13,918 bases of DNA from Kiritimatiellia bacterium (GCA_017648225.1 JAGCJE010000011.1:1-13918), one strand, 5' to 3'; positions 1 through 7,440 are shown, counted from the stretch's first letter. The notes: generated from the letters alone by a model not told the origin. Numbers and translations are program-made.

Positions 1-777
1 ATGGAAGAAAAGATATCGGGCGCCATTGTGCGCAGTTATTTCAAGAAACTTGAAAATCATCTCGCTGTTGATGTCGCGATAGTAGGAGCAGGACCTTCGG
101 GCCTCGTTGCCGCGCGCGATTTGGCGCTCGCCGGGCTTAAGGTCGCTGTTTTTGAGTCGAAGCTCGCGCCTGGAGGCGGAACTTGGGGTGGCGGCATGCT
201 GATGAATGAGGTTGTTGTTCAAAATGACGGCGCGGCGATTTTGCATGAATTCGGTATTACTACTCAGCCGATTGACGCGGAATATCATACGGTCGATTCC
301 GTTGAGATGGCCTCGGGCCTCGTTTTTGGTGCGCGCAAGGCGGGTGCGGTCATATTCAATGCCGTTAAGGTCGAGGACATTGTAATTCATGCGGGTACGG
401 TCTGCGGCGTCGTAATCAACTCCAATCCCGTAGCGTATATGGGTCTTCACGTTGATCCAATCGTTATTATGGCGCGCGCGGTTCTTGACGGCACGGGACA
501 CCCGAGCGAAATTATTTCGAAGGCGGTTAATAAGGCTGGCGTAAAAATCGATTCTCCGACGGGCGGGATTCTCGGCGAAAAGCCGATGTGGATGGAGGAC
601 GGCGAGCGTACGACAGTCGAGAACACGAAGCGCCTTTACCCGGGGCTTTACGCGAGCGGCATGGCGGCGAATAATGTTCAGGGTGGCTTCAGAATGGGTC
701 CGATTTTTGGCGGAATGTTCAAGAGCGGGCGGAAAGTTGCAAAAATCATATTGGATGATTTGAAAACCGAGAGATAA
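1..777 (+). CDS. thi4: Sulfide-dependent adenosine diphosphate thiazole synthase (Thi4, non-suicidal type)
   Basis: A 258-residue Thi4/Thi1-family enzyme that makes the thiazole half of thiamine (as ADP-thiazole) from NAD, glycine and a sulfur source in the cytoplasm. The N-terminal Rossmann motif VGAGPSG is at residues 28-34, with an acidic residue (E52) ending the second strand. The Thi4 glycine-rich stretch GGGTWGGGM is at 58-66, and the C-terminal AANNVQGGFRMGPIFGGM region closes the site. At the position where yeast Thi4 carries its sacrificial cysteine there is a histidine (H150 in GLHVDP), as in methanogen enzymes. By family knowledge this means sulfide is the sulfur donor and the enzyme turns over many times, which fits an anaerobe. 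The gene starts at base 1, so its promoter, ribosome binding site and any TPP riboswitch lie outside the window, and a more upstream start cannot be excluded. thiE follows after a 66-base gap. Confidence 0.95.
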   Translation: MEEKISGAIVRSYFKKLENHLAVDVAIVGAGPSGLVAARDLALAGLKVAVFESKLAPGGGTWGGGMLMNEVVVQNDGAAILHEFGITTQPIDAEYHTVDSVEMASGLVFGARKAGAVIFNAVKVEDIVIHAGTVCGVVINSNPVAYMGLHVDPIVIMARAVLDGTGHPSEIISKAVNKAGVKIDSPTGGILGEKPMWMEDGERTTVENTKRLYPGLYASGMAANNVQGGFRMGPIFGGMFKSGRKVAKIILDDLKTER

Positions 778-843
778 AACCTAAAAGACGTGCGGATATT
801 GACTGCACGGCTTTAAAATGAGAATCTTTTGCGGAAAATTCTT

Positions 844-1449
844 ATGAAAGATTTCGGATTTTATCTTGTTATGACCGATCCTGTCGTCGGTTATGCGAAA
901 TGCGCTGAGGCGGCGGTCAAGGCAGGCGTTAAGATTATTCAGATTCGCATGAAGCACGTCTCGCGCGAGGAGATATTGCACGAGGCGCGCGAAGTGCGGC
1001 GCGTCACTCAAGGCTCGGATACGCTCTTTATCGTGAATGATGATCCTACTATCGCGGCGGAAGTCGGTGCAGACGGGGTGCATGTGGGCCAGGATGATTT
1101 AAGCCCTAAGGATGTGCGCTTGCGTTTTCCGGAGCTAAAAATCGTGGGCCTTTCGACGCATAATCTTAATCAGGTTATCGCGGCGAATGATGAGCCGGTC
1201 GATTATATCGGGGTCGGTCCAGTCTACGCGACGCCGACGAAGGATATTCCCGACCCGACGCTCGGGCTGGAGACGATGGGCGCGATGATCGCCGCTTCTC
1301 GCCGTCCGGCCGTGGCTATTGGAGGAATAGATATAAATCGTATTCCGTCCGTCCTGGAGGCGGGAGCTAAAAACTTCGCAGTAGTTCGCGCCGTCTGTCA
1401 AAGTTCCGATCCGTATACCGAAATTTGCCGCATTATCGGCATAAGTTAG
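844..1449 (+). CDS. thiE: Thiamine-phosphate synthase ThiE
   Basis: A 201-residue TIM-barrel enzyme that joins HMP pyrophosphate to thiazole phosphate to give thiamine phosphate. Family motifs appear in order: QIRMK (33-37, pyrophosphate-binding Q, R and K kept), NDD (65-67), ADGVHVGQDDL with the metal-binding aspartates near D85, GLSTH (102-106), the GVGPVYATPTK loop (123-133) and AIGGI (158-162). The length is normal for the family. I chose ATG 844 because it gives the usual N-terminus (MKDFGFYLVMTDP). A TTG at 829 in the same frame would add five residues and cannot be excluded. No good Shine-Dalgarno sequence precedes either start. It lies just downstream of thi4, so the two ends of the thiazole-to-TMP step are encoded together. 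ThiC, ThiD and ThiM are not in the window. Confidence 0.94.
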   Translation: MKDFGFYLVMTDPVVGYAKCAEAAVKAGVKIIQIRMKHVSREEILHEAREVRRVTQGSDTLFIVNDDPTIAAEVGADGVHVGQDDLSPKDVRLRFPELKIVGLSTHNLNQVIAANDEPVDYIGVGPVYATPTKDIPDPTLGLETMGAMIAASRRPAVAIGGIDINRIPSVLEAGAKNFAVVRAVCQSSDPYTEICRIIGIS

Positions 1450-1459
1450 CGGGCGTGTC

Positions 1460-1488
1460 TTGAAAGGAAGCGCCAAATTTGATATACT
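1460..1488 (+). promoter_or_regulatory. Sigma70-type promoter of the aldolase gene
   Basis: TTGAAA (1460-1465) and TATACT (1483-1488) are separated by 17 bases, and TG at 1480-1481 makes an extended -10. The -35 begins just after the thiE stop, so the aldolase gene has its own start of transcription, with a leader of roughly 45 bases. A strong Shine-Dalgarno AAGGAGA at 1524-1530 sits 8 bases before the ATG. Both elements fit a highly expressed glycolytic gene. Confidence 0.75.
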
Positions 1489-1538
1489 TTTATCAATTCT
1501 CGTAGTAAACGGGAAAAATAAATAAGGAGAAAACCAAA

Positions 1539-2537
1539 ATGGTCAGCTACAAGGAGCTTGGTCTCGTTAATACCAAAGAAATGTTCGCCAAGGCGGTAAA
1601 GGGCGGTTATGCCATCCCCGCTTTCAACTTCAACACCATGGAGCAGATGCAGGCCATCGTTCAGGCTGCGGTCGAGACGAAGTCGCCCGTTATCATGCAG
1701 GTCTCCAAGGGCGCGCGCAAGTACGCCAACCCCACGATTCTCCGTTATATGGCTCAGGGCGCCGTTGAGTACGCCAAGGAGCTCGGTTGCGCCAATCCCC
1801 AGATCGTTCTCCACCTCGACCACGGCGACAGCTTCGAAACCTGCAAGAGCTGCATCGACAGCGGTTTCTCGTCCGTCATGATCGACGGCTCCCACTTCTC
1901 TTTCGAAGAGAACATCAAGCTCACCAAGGAAGTCGTCGATTACGCTCACCAGCACGACGTTACCGTTGAGGCCGAGCTCGGCGTTCTCGCTGGTGTCGAA
2001 GACGAGGTTTCCGCCGCCGAGTCCCACTACACGAAGCCCGAAGAGGTTATCGAGTTCGCTACCAAGACTGGCTGCGATTCTCTCGCCATTTCCATCGGCA
2101 CGAGCCACGGCGCTTATAAGTTCACGCGTGAGCAGTGCACGGTCGATCCCGAGACGGGCAAGCTCGTTCCTCCGCCTTTGGCTTTCGATATCCTCGAGGC
2201 CATTGAGCAGAAGCTCCCCGGCTTCCCGATCGTTCTTCACGGTTCTTCCTCCGTTCCCCAGGACGAGGTCGACACGATCAACAAGTTCGGTGGTAAGCTT
2301 CCCGACGCCGTCGGCATTCCCGAGTCTCAGCTACGCAAGGCCGCCAAGAGCGCTGTCTGCAAGATCAACATCGACTCCGACTCTCGTCTCGCGATGACTG
2401 CCGCCATCCGCAAGCACTTCGCCGAGAAGCCTGGCGACTTCGATCCGCGTCAGTACCTCACCCCTGCGCGTGAGAACATGAAGAAGATGTACATCCACAA
2501 AATTATTGAGGTTTTGGGCTCGAACGACAAGCTCTAA
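1539..2537 (+). CDS. fba: Class II fructose-bisphosphate aldolase
   Basis: A 332-residue zinc-dependent aldolase interconverting fructose 1,6-bisphosphate with dihydroxyacetone phosphate and glyceraldehyde 3-phosphate in glycolysis and gluconeogenesis. It shows the class II landmarks in order: AFNFN (28-32), LHLDHGDSFE (91-100; D94 is the likely catalytic acid and H95 a zinc ligand), DGSH (116-119), VEAELG (143-148), SIGTSHGAYK (185-194; H190 zinc ligand), LHGSSSVP (233-240; H234 zinc ligand) and NIDSD (277-281, phosphate-binding). Length and motif spacing fit the shorter class II type found in many bacteria. Codon use is strongly biased (lysine almost always AAG, many C-ending codons), as expected for an abundant protein. 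It has its own promoter upstream and a GC-rich hairpin with a T-rich tail downstream, so it is probably a single-gene transcript. Confidence 0.97.
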   Translation: MVSYKELGLVNTKEMFAKAVKGGYAIPAFNFNTMEQMQAIVQAAVETKSPVIMQVSKGARKYANPTILRYMAQGAVEYAKELGCANPQIVLHLDHGDSFETCKSCIDSGFSSVMIDGSHFSFEENIKLTKEVVDYAHQHDVTVEAELGVLAGVEDEVSAAESHYTKPEEVIEFATKTGCDSLAISIGTSHGAYKFTREQCTVDPETGKLVPPPLAFDILEAIEQKLPGFPIVLHGSSSVPQDEVDTINKFGGKLPDAVGIPESQLRKAAKSAVCKINIDSDSRLAMTAAIRKHFAEKPGDFDPRQYLTPARENMKKMYIHKIIEVLGSNDKL

Positions 2538-2553
2538 TACCTTAACGACTGGC

Positions 2554-2595
2554 GGGGCGCGGCGGTTTTCGACGCGCCCTTGCTTGTTTTATTTC
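2554..2595 (+). terminator. Intrinsic terminator after the aldolase gene
   Basis: GGGCGCG (2555-2561) pairs perfectly with CGCGCCC (2573-2579) around an 11-base loop, followed by a T-rich run (TTGCTTGTTTT). A G-T wobble can extend the stem by one pair. It starts 17 bases after the aldolase stop and separates that gene from purM. Confidence 0.7.
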
Positions 2596-2647
2596 AATCA
2601 GTAAAATTACATTCAACCGCATTTTAGAATTACGAGGTTTATTTCCC

Positions 2648-3688
2648 ATGGCTAAAGAGACGAAGTCCGCGTACGCCCAGGCCGGTGTCAATATTGATGT
2701 TAAGATGAATGCTGTCGGATCCATCAAGCAGATGGTCGCTTCCACCAAGACCGCCAACGTTATCGGCGGGATCGGCGCATTCGGCGGCCTTCACAAGGTT
2801 CCGACCGGCAAGGGTATGATCCTCGTTTCGTCGGCTGACGGCGTCGGCACTAAGCTTAAGGTTGCCGCGATGATGAACAAGCACGACACCGTCGGTCAGG
2901 ATATCGTCAACCACTGCGTCAACGATATTCTCGTTCAGGGCGCGAAGCCTCTCTTTTTCATGGACTACATCGGCACCGCCAAGGTCGATCCCGTTCAATT
3001 CAAGAACGTCGTTTCCGGCCTTTGCAAGGCATGCAAAGAGAACAAGATGGCTCTTCTCGGCGGCGAGACAGCGGAAATGCCCGGTCTTTATCCCGCCGGA
3101 GAATACGATCTCGTCGGCACCATCGTCGGTTGCGTCAAGAAGAGCGAACTTATCACAGGTAAGTCCATCCGCGCCGGAGACGTTATCATCGGTTTCCCGT
3201 CTGGCGGCCTTCAGACAAACGGCTTCTCGCTCGCCCGTCGCGTTATTTTCGATCTCTGCCAGTATTCCTGGAAGGATAAGCTCCCCGGTACGAACCAGAC
3301 GTTCGGCGAGGCGCTTCTCGCCGTTCATAAGAGCTTCTTGAAGCCTGTCGCAAAGCTTCTTGAGCGCAAGATTAAGATTACGGGTATGGCCCACATTACG
3401 GGCGGAGGCTTCCCGGATAACATTCCGCGCGTTCTCCCCAAGGCCGTCAACGCCGAAATTGACCGTTCAGCCTGGGAAGTTCCGACGATCTTCAAGTTCA
3501 TCCAGAATCAGGGCAAGGTCGACCGCGACGAAATGTACCGCGTCTTCAATATGGGTATCGGTTATGTCGTAATTCTTCCCAAGAGCCAGCTTACCAAGGC
3601 TACGAACATTCTCAAGGCCCAGCATCAGCCCTACAGCATCATCGGCGTTATCCGCAAGGGAACCGGCGTCGTAACTTATAAAAACTAA
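2648..3688 (+). CDS. purM: Phosphoribosylformylglycinamidine cyclo-ligase (AIR synthetase)
   Basis: A 346-residue cytoplasmic enzyme of de novo purine synthesis that closes formylglycinamidine ribotide to aminoimidazole ribotide using ATP. Visible family landmarks are YAQAGVNID (9-17), the SADGVGTK loop (62-69), VNDILVQGAKPLFFMDY (91-107, ATP/Mg contacts), GGETAEMPG (138-146), PSGGLQTNGFSLAR (184-197) and HITGGGFPDNIPR (249-261), with NMGIGY at 301-306 near the C-terminus. The length is typical. The start at 2648 follows a modest ribosome binding site (CGAGG near 2633-2637, about 10 bases away). It is not next to other pur genes here. Its first six residues (MAKETK) are the same as those of RecA further downstream. 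A small lipoprotein gene follows after 32 bases and probably shares the transcript, since the next terminator comes only after that gene. Confidence 0.97.
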   Translation: MAKETKSAYAQAGVNIDVKMNAVGSIKQMVASTKTANVIGGIGAFGGLHKVPTGKGMILVSSADGVGTKLKVAAMMNKHDTVGQDIVNHCVNDILVQGAKPLFFMDYIGTAKVDPVQFKNVVSGLCKACKENKMALLGGETAEMPGLYPAGEYDLVGTIVGCVKKSELITGKSIRAGDVIIGFPSGGLQTNGFSLARRVIFDLCQYSWKDKLPGTNQTFGEALLAVHKSFLKPVAKLLERKIKITGMAHITGGGFPDNIPRVLPKAVNAEIDRSAWEVPTIFKFIQNQGKVDRDEMYRVFNMGIGYVVILPKSQLTKATNILKAQHQPYSIIGVIRKGTGVVTYKN

Positions 3689-3720
3689 TTTTTGCAAATA
3701 CTCAAATAAAGGGGAAAGAT

Positions 3721-4047
3721 ATGAAAAAAATGGCAAAATATTGTGCGATGGGAGTAATCGTTGCGTCCATGACAATGTTCATTGGATGCAGCAAGACGAG
3801 TAAGTACGAAAGCCTTTGTGAAGAAATGGCTGATCTCGCAATAGATACTATGGAATTGACCATGGAGAAGCAGATCGAGCTTGAAGTTAAAGAATTTAAG
3901 GGCTTGAGCAAGGACGAGCAGGATGCGAAGTTGAAGGAAGTTGAAGAAGAGGTAAAAGAAGCTAAAAAGAAATTTAAAGAATTAAAAAAGAAAATTAAAG
4001 AAGTCAAGAGTGAGGAAGATATGAGAAAACTTCGCTGGGGCTTATAA
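3721..4047 (+). CDS. Small Lys/Glu-rich coiled-coil lipoprotein, function unknown
   Basis: A 108-residue protein I do not recognise. The start is supported by AAAGGGGA at 3708-3715, 5 bases before the ATG. Residues 1-22 form a lipoprotein signal peptide with lipobox FIGC (Cys23), so the mature protein should be lipid-anchored. No acidic residue follows Cys23 at +2 (it is Ser). The 85 residues after Cys23 contain 19 Lys and 18 Glu. From L71 to V95 hydrophobic residues fall at L71, V74, V78, A81, F85, L88, I92 and V95, a perfect 3-4 heptad spacing, so a long coiled coil is expected. The gene is clearly richer in A than purM or the aldolase gene. It lies 32 bases after purM and is closed by a strong terminator. 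A role as an envelope spacer or an oligomeric lipoprotein is only a guess from shape. Confidence 0.85.
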   Translation: MKKMAKYCAMGVIVASMTMFIGCSKTSKYESLCEEMADLAIDTMELTMEKQIELEVKEFKGLSKDEQDAKLKEVEEEVKEAKKKFKELKKKIKEVKSEEDMRKLRWGL

Positions 4048-4072
4048 TGATGTAAAAGCGAAGAACCAAAAG

Positions 4073-4107
4073 AGGGCTCGCGTTAAACGCGAGCCTTCCT
4101 TTTTTAT
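4073..4107 (+). terminator. Strong intrinsic terminator after the small lipoprotein gene
   Basis: GGCTCGCGT (4075-4083) pairs perfectly with ACGCGAGCC (4087-4095) around a 3-base loop. Two further pairs (A4073-T4097, G4074-T4096) extend it, and a TTCCTTTTTT tract follows. This is the clearest terminator in the window and isolates the purM-lipoprotein unit from the repeat-protein gene. Confidence 0.92.
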
Positions 4108-4123
4108 ATTTATATAAATCACA

Positions 4124-4153
4124 TTGCCTGAATCAGTTGAAAAATGGTATTAT
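4124..4153 (+). promoter_or_regulatory. Promoter of the repeat-protein/recA/apbE unit
   Basis: TATTAT (4148-4153) is preceded by TGG (extended -10), with TTGCCT (4124-4129) 18 bases upstream as a -35. It follows the terminator and lies 22 bases ahead of the ATG at 4176, which has AAGGAGAG at 4162-4169. The leader would be very short. Gene spacing suggests that the same transcript continues into recA and apbE. Confidence 0.6.
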
Positions 4154-4175
4154 ATCAACTCAAGGAGAGTAAATA

Positions 4176-6386
4176 ATGATAAGAGTTGATCGATTTGTTT
4201 TATTGCGCCGCTTATGCGTTGCCGCGACGATAGCTTTTACCATGTCAGGCGTATTTGCAGATGAGTTTACGCCTGGTGCGGATGACGTTGCATGCACCGT
4301 TGTAGGCGGCGAGACGAAGTATTACACTTCGCTTGATACTCTTTTTGCCGAGATAACGAATGACACTAAAGTTGTAGTGTTTAAGGCTTGTACTCTTTCA
4401 TCAGTTGTATCGGTCACCAATACTGTCAACTTCTATTCTGAAACATTGCCAGGGTGTGAAATTCAACTGTTCAAGGCTGCTAAGTTGGAAATTCATAAAG
4501 AGGCTTCGCTCAATGTTTCATCGCTCCGATTTCGGCGTGAGAAAGCCGCTCCTGCCCCGTTTGTGATTTCAGGAGGTGTTTTGGAGTTAGGCGAAGGAGC
4601 TGAAATTTCAGAGTTGCTGATGAGCGATAGCGGTAACGCCGTTCGTGTCGAGTCTGGAACCTTTAGGATGTTGAACGGCTCGGTAATTGCGGCATGTGAG
4701 GCTTCGACCAAGTGCAATGGACTTGGAGGAGCCGTTTATCTGGCCGGATCGGAGAGTGATTTCGAATTTTTCGGCGGAACGATATCTGGATGCTCCTCGC
4801 GTAATTCTGGAGGCGCAGTGTATGCGGCTAAAGGCGCAAAGGTTGCCATTAAAGCCTCGGCTAAAGCGTTCGGCAACACGGCGGAATCCAATGCCAGATC
4901 CGGAGATTTGTTTTTTGCCGAAAGCGCTGGCATGCCGCTTCTTTCTGTAGTTGGCGAGTTGACAGGTGAAATCGGTGTTTTCTACTCAGGACGGACTGGT
5001 GTGTCTGATTCGTTTGCCGTCGTCGACGAGTCGGTCGACGCGGCGGCTGTCTGCACAAAAGTCAAGAATACTGCTGATAATTCGCTTTATGCCGCTCCTT
5101 CGGACGATGGGAAGACCCTTCTCTGGACTGAAGCGCCCGTTGTCGACGATACGCCAAAACCGCTTCCCGATTCGAACGGAGCCGAGGCGAAGGTCGTAAA
5201 CGGCTCGTCTGTAAAGTATTACGCTAAGGTTGCCGATGCGCTTGAAGTCGCTGCCGACGGTGAGCGCGTTGAGCTTCTTAAAGATGCAGCGCTTGACGAT
5301 TCCGTAGAGATTCCTTCAAAGATCGTTTTCGACGGATGCGGTTGTACGCTTTCGCGCAGCGGTAAATTCCTTATCAATGTCGGCGATTCTGCGCTTTCGC
5401 TTACCAATATAGTTTTGGACGGTGCGGGTCATTCTGGGCGTTTTCTGAACGTAAGAACCGGTTCGCTTGTTTTCGAAAGCGACACGACGCTCAAGAACGT
5501 TAATGGAAGCGCCTCCGATTTTGTCGCACCGATTGTCGTGTGGGGTGGAACATTTTCAATGAACGGCGGGCGGATTGAAAAGTGCGTCAACGGATATGTT
5601 CCCGAGCCCGGCGGCCCTCTTACTGCTGGCGCGGTCGTGGTCAGCGATGGAGAGGCGTATTTCAACGGCGGCGTGATAACGGAATGTGTAGGATCTCGCG
5701 CGGGCGGTGTGTGCATTTACAACGGGTCGACGGCCTATGTTAAAGGCGGCTTTACGGTTTTGACTAACGCGACGCCGGCGGGTGCCGTCTGCAATCTCGT
5801 AATTCAGGATCTCAGCAAGATGATCGTCGTTGATGATGTCGTCGGCAAGATCGGCTGCTACGATGGTTATTTGGCGGATACGAATATCGCTTCTCACGTC
5901 GACGCGTCGTTCGCTTCATCGGCAACGCCGAGCAATCTCGTTGCGAGCGCGCTCCGTTTCCGTCATGATGTTCTTGATGTAAAGGCGGTTCCGGTGACAG
6001 ACGGGGACGAAACGCTTTTCGTCTGGCGGACGGCTCTTGGAGATGACGGAAAGTTTACAACGACGATTGACGGCGTTGAGAAAGTTTACAATGGAATCGT
6101 ATTTCCGCTTGTAGATCCCGATTTCGTGCCGTGCCCTCCGTTCCGATTTACGGCCATCAAAGAGGCCGGGGATAAAACCAAGTGGATTATGACCATCAAA
6201 CCCGCCGAGGAGTATTGCAAATATACCTTCTACGCATCTGACGACCTAAAGAATTGGGAGAGCGTTTATGAGACTGGTGCTCTCGCTCCCGGGACCGTCA
6301 CGGCGAATGACGAGTATGTATTTGAAAGTCCAGCCGTCGGGGATAAGCGCTTTTGGCGCGCCGAGGGCAAGGACGGATTGAAATGA
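4176..6386 (+). CDS. Secreted Pmp-like/beta-helix repeat protein with duplicated module and C-terminal 'ASDDL..W' domain
   Basis: A 736-residue secreted protein of unknown function. A Sec signal peptide (basic n-region, hydrophobic 13-27) ends in VFA with cleavage likely after A28. Two similar halves follow, about residues 38-318 and 339-618. Each begins with a 'VxGxxxKYY...A..A.DG..V.LLKDA'-type segment and ends with 'DG/DE.TL.W'. Between these lie short beta-rich repeats with GGAVY, GGTIS and GGVIT motifs, which resemble the GG[AIL] motifs of chlamydial Pmp proteins and suggest a right-handed beta-helix. Residues 655-731 form a separate domain (YTFYASDDLKNWESV...DKRFWRAEG) of a type I recall at the ends of secreted Verrucomicrobiota proteins. 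No autotransporter barrel, transmembrane anchor or catalytic motif is visible. The start is fixed by AAGGAGAG 6 bases upstream. recA begins 21 bases after its stop. An adhesin or surface-layer role is inference. Confidence 0.88.
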   Translation: MIRVDRFVLLRRLCVAATIAFTMSGVFADEFTPGADDVACTVVGGETKYYTSLDTLFAEITNDTKVVVFKACTLSSVVSVTNTVNFYSETLPGCEIQLFKAAKLEIHKEASLNVSSLRFRREKAAPAPFVISGGVLELGEGAEISELLMSDSGNAVRVESGTFRMLNGSVIAACEASTKCNGLGGAVYLAGSESDFEFFGGTISGCSSRNSGGAVYAAKGAKVAIKASAKAFGNTAESNARSGDLFFAESAGMPLLSVVGELTGEIGVFYSGRTGVSDSFAVVDESVDAAAVCTKVKNTADNSLYAAPSDDGKTLLWTEAPVVDDTPKPLPDSNGAEAKVVNGSSVKYYAKVADALEVAADGERVELLKDAALDDSVEIPSKIVFDGCGCTLSRSGKFLINVGDSALSLTNIVLDGAGHSGRFLNVRTGSLVFESDTTLKNVNGSASDFVAPIVVWGGTFSMNGGRIEKCVNGYVPEPGGPLTAGAVVVSDGEAYFNGGVITECVGSRAGGVCIYNGSTAYVKGGFTVLTNATPAGAVCNLVIQDLSKMIVVDDVVGKIGCYDGYLADTNIASHVDASFASSATPSNLVASALRFRHDVLDVKAVPVTDGDETLFVWRTALGDDGKFTTTIDGVEKVYNGIVFPLVDPDFVPCPPFRFTAIKEAGDKTKWIMTIKPAEEYCKYTFYASDDLKNWESVYETGALAPGTVTANDEYVFESPAVGDKRFWRAEGKDGLK
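4287..5129 (+). repeat. Protein-level module 1 of the repeat protein
   Basis: Codes for residues 38-318, starting TVVGGETKYY after a short lead-in and ending at DDGKTLLW. It aligns by eye with the module at 5190-6029, most clearly over the first 40 residues (KYY, then 30 ungapped positions to SVVSV/DSVEI) and again at the end. The similarity is at protein level only, so the duplication is old. Confidence 0.5.
5190..6029 (+). repeat. Protein-level module 2 of the repeat protein
   Basis: Codes for residues 339-618, starting KVVNGSSVKYY and ending at GDETLFVW. It is the partner of the module at 4287-5129. A proline/aspartate-rich linker (residues 319-338) joins the two. The 'VNG..KYY...A.A.DG..V.LLKD' opening resembles segments common in bacterial surface proteins with beta-helix repeats. 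Confidence 0.5.
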
Positions 6387-6407
6387 TTTTAAAATCGAAG
6401 GAGTTAT

Positions 6408-7439
6408 ATGGCTAAAGAAACCAAGAAGGCAGCTACAACGGGTAATACCGCGCTTGACGCGGTTATGAGTCAGATTCGCAAGGAATTCGGCGAGATGTCG
6501 ATCATGCGTCTCGGCGATCAGGAAGTTAAAGAGATTGCGGTTATCCCCACGGGCGCGTTGAGTCTCGATATGGCGCTTGGCGTCGGCGGACTTCCGCGCG
6601 GAAGAATTGTCGAATGCTACGGCCAGGAATCGTCCGGCAAGACGACGCTCGCTCTGCACGTCGTCGCAAACGCCCAGAAGGCTGGTGGCGTCGCGGCGTT
6701 CATTGACGCGGAGCACGCGCTCGATCCGTCGTACGCGAAGAAGATCGGCGTCGATCTTGATAATCTTATTGTCTCTCAGCCCAACTCCGGCGAAGAGGCC
6801 CTCACGATCTGCGAGCAGCTCTGCAAGTCGGGCGCCTTGGACGTAATCGTCGTCGACTCCGTAGCGGCGCTCACGCCCCAGGCCGAAATCGACGGCAATA
6901 TGGGCGACAGCCACATGGGTCTCCAGGCGCGTCTCATGTCGCAGGCGATGCGTAAGCTGACGAGCGTTCTCGCGACGACGAAGACGCTCTGCATTTTCAC
7001 CAACCAGGTGCGCGAGAAAATCGGCGTCATGTTCGGCAACCCCGAGACGACGCCCGGCGGCAAGGCGCTTAAGTTCTACGCTTCATGTCGTCTTCAGGTT
7101 CAGCGAATCGGCGCAATCAAGAATACGGCCGGACAGGTTGTCGGCAACCGTACGCGCGTCAAGGTCGTGAAGAACAAAGTCGCGCCGCCTTTCACCGAAG
7201 CGGAATTCGATATTCTCTATACCTGCGGAATCTCGTATGAAGGCAGCGTTCTCGACGCGGCGCTCGCACGCGGCATCTGTGAGAAGCGCGGCAGCTGGAT
7301 TTCGTTCGGCGACGAGCAGCTCGCCCAGGGGTCCCTCGCGACGATTGAATATCTTAAGGCCAATCCCGAAACGACTGCGAGGATCGTCGAGCTCGTTAAG
7401 ACTACTCCTGTAAACGCGGCGGTCGCCAAGAAGAAATAA
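6408..7439 (+). CDS. recA: Recombinase RecA
   Basis: A 343-residue RecA that binds single-stranded DNA and ATP, drives strand exchange and activates the SOS response. Walker A GQESSGKT is at 72-79, the catalytic glutamate is E102 in IDAEHALDP, Walker B VIVVDS is at 147-152, and the L2/DNA-binding region NQVREKIGVMFGNPETTPGG is at 199-218, followed by KALKFYASCRLQ. The C-terminal domain is complete, but the tail ends in Ala/Lys (AVAKKK) rather than the acidic tail of E. coli RecA. AAGGAG at 6398-6403 lies 4 bases before the ATG. It sits 21 bases downstream of a secreted repeat protein and 1 base upstream of apbE, which suggests co-transcription. I see no LexA-box-like palindrome in the short upstream gap. 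Confidence 0.99.
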   Translation: MAKETKKAATTGNTALDAVMSQIRKEFGEMSIMRLGDQEVKEIAVIPTGALSLDMALGVGGLPRGRIVECYGQESSGKTTLALHVVANAQKAGGVAAFIDAEHALDPSYAKKIGVDLDNLIVSQPNSGEEALTICEQLCKSGALDVIVVDSVAALTPQAEIDGNMGDSHMGLQARLMSQAMRKLTSVLATTKTLCIFTNQVREKIGVMFGNPETTPGGKALKFYASCRLQVQRIGAIKNTAGQVVGNRTRVKVVKNKVAPPFTEAEFDILYTCGISYEGSVLDAALARGICEKRGSWISFGDEQLAQGSLATIEYLKANPETTARIVELVKTTPVNAAVAKKK

Positions 7440-7440
7440 C

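Noticed and set aside
789..809. Hairpin CGTGC/GCACG between thi4 and thiE as a terminator or small regulatory element
   Set aside because: It has only five pairs with an 11-base loop and no T-tract. It does not resemble a TPP riboswitch either.
799..825. TTGACT (799-804) as a -35 for a separate thiE promoter
   Set aside because: The matching -10 position has no TATAAT-like sequence at 16-18 bases, so thiE is more simply co-transcribed with thi4.
1446..2240. 264-residue open frame on the minus strand opposite the aldolase gene
   Set aside because: It is a shadow produced by the strong codon bias of the aldolase gene. Its translation has no recognisable domain, and it overlaps a certain gene.
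2625..2630. TAGAAT as a -10 for purM
   Set aside because: It has no TG extension and only a poor -35-like sequence. purM must be transcribed from somewhere after the aldolase terminator, but this site is too weak to annotate.
4075..4095. Inverted repeat as a CRISPR or mobile-element end
   Set aside because: It is a single copy with a 3-base loop followed by a T-tract, which is a textbook intrinsic terminator.
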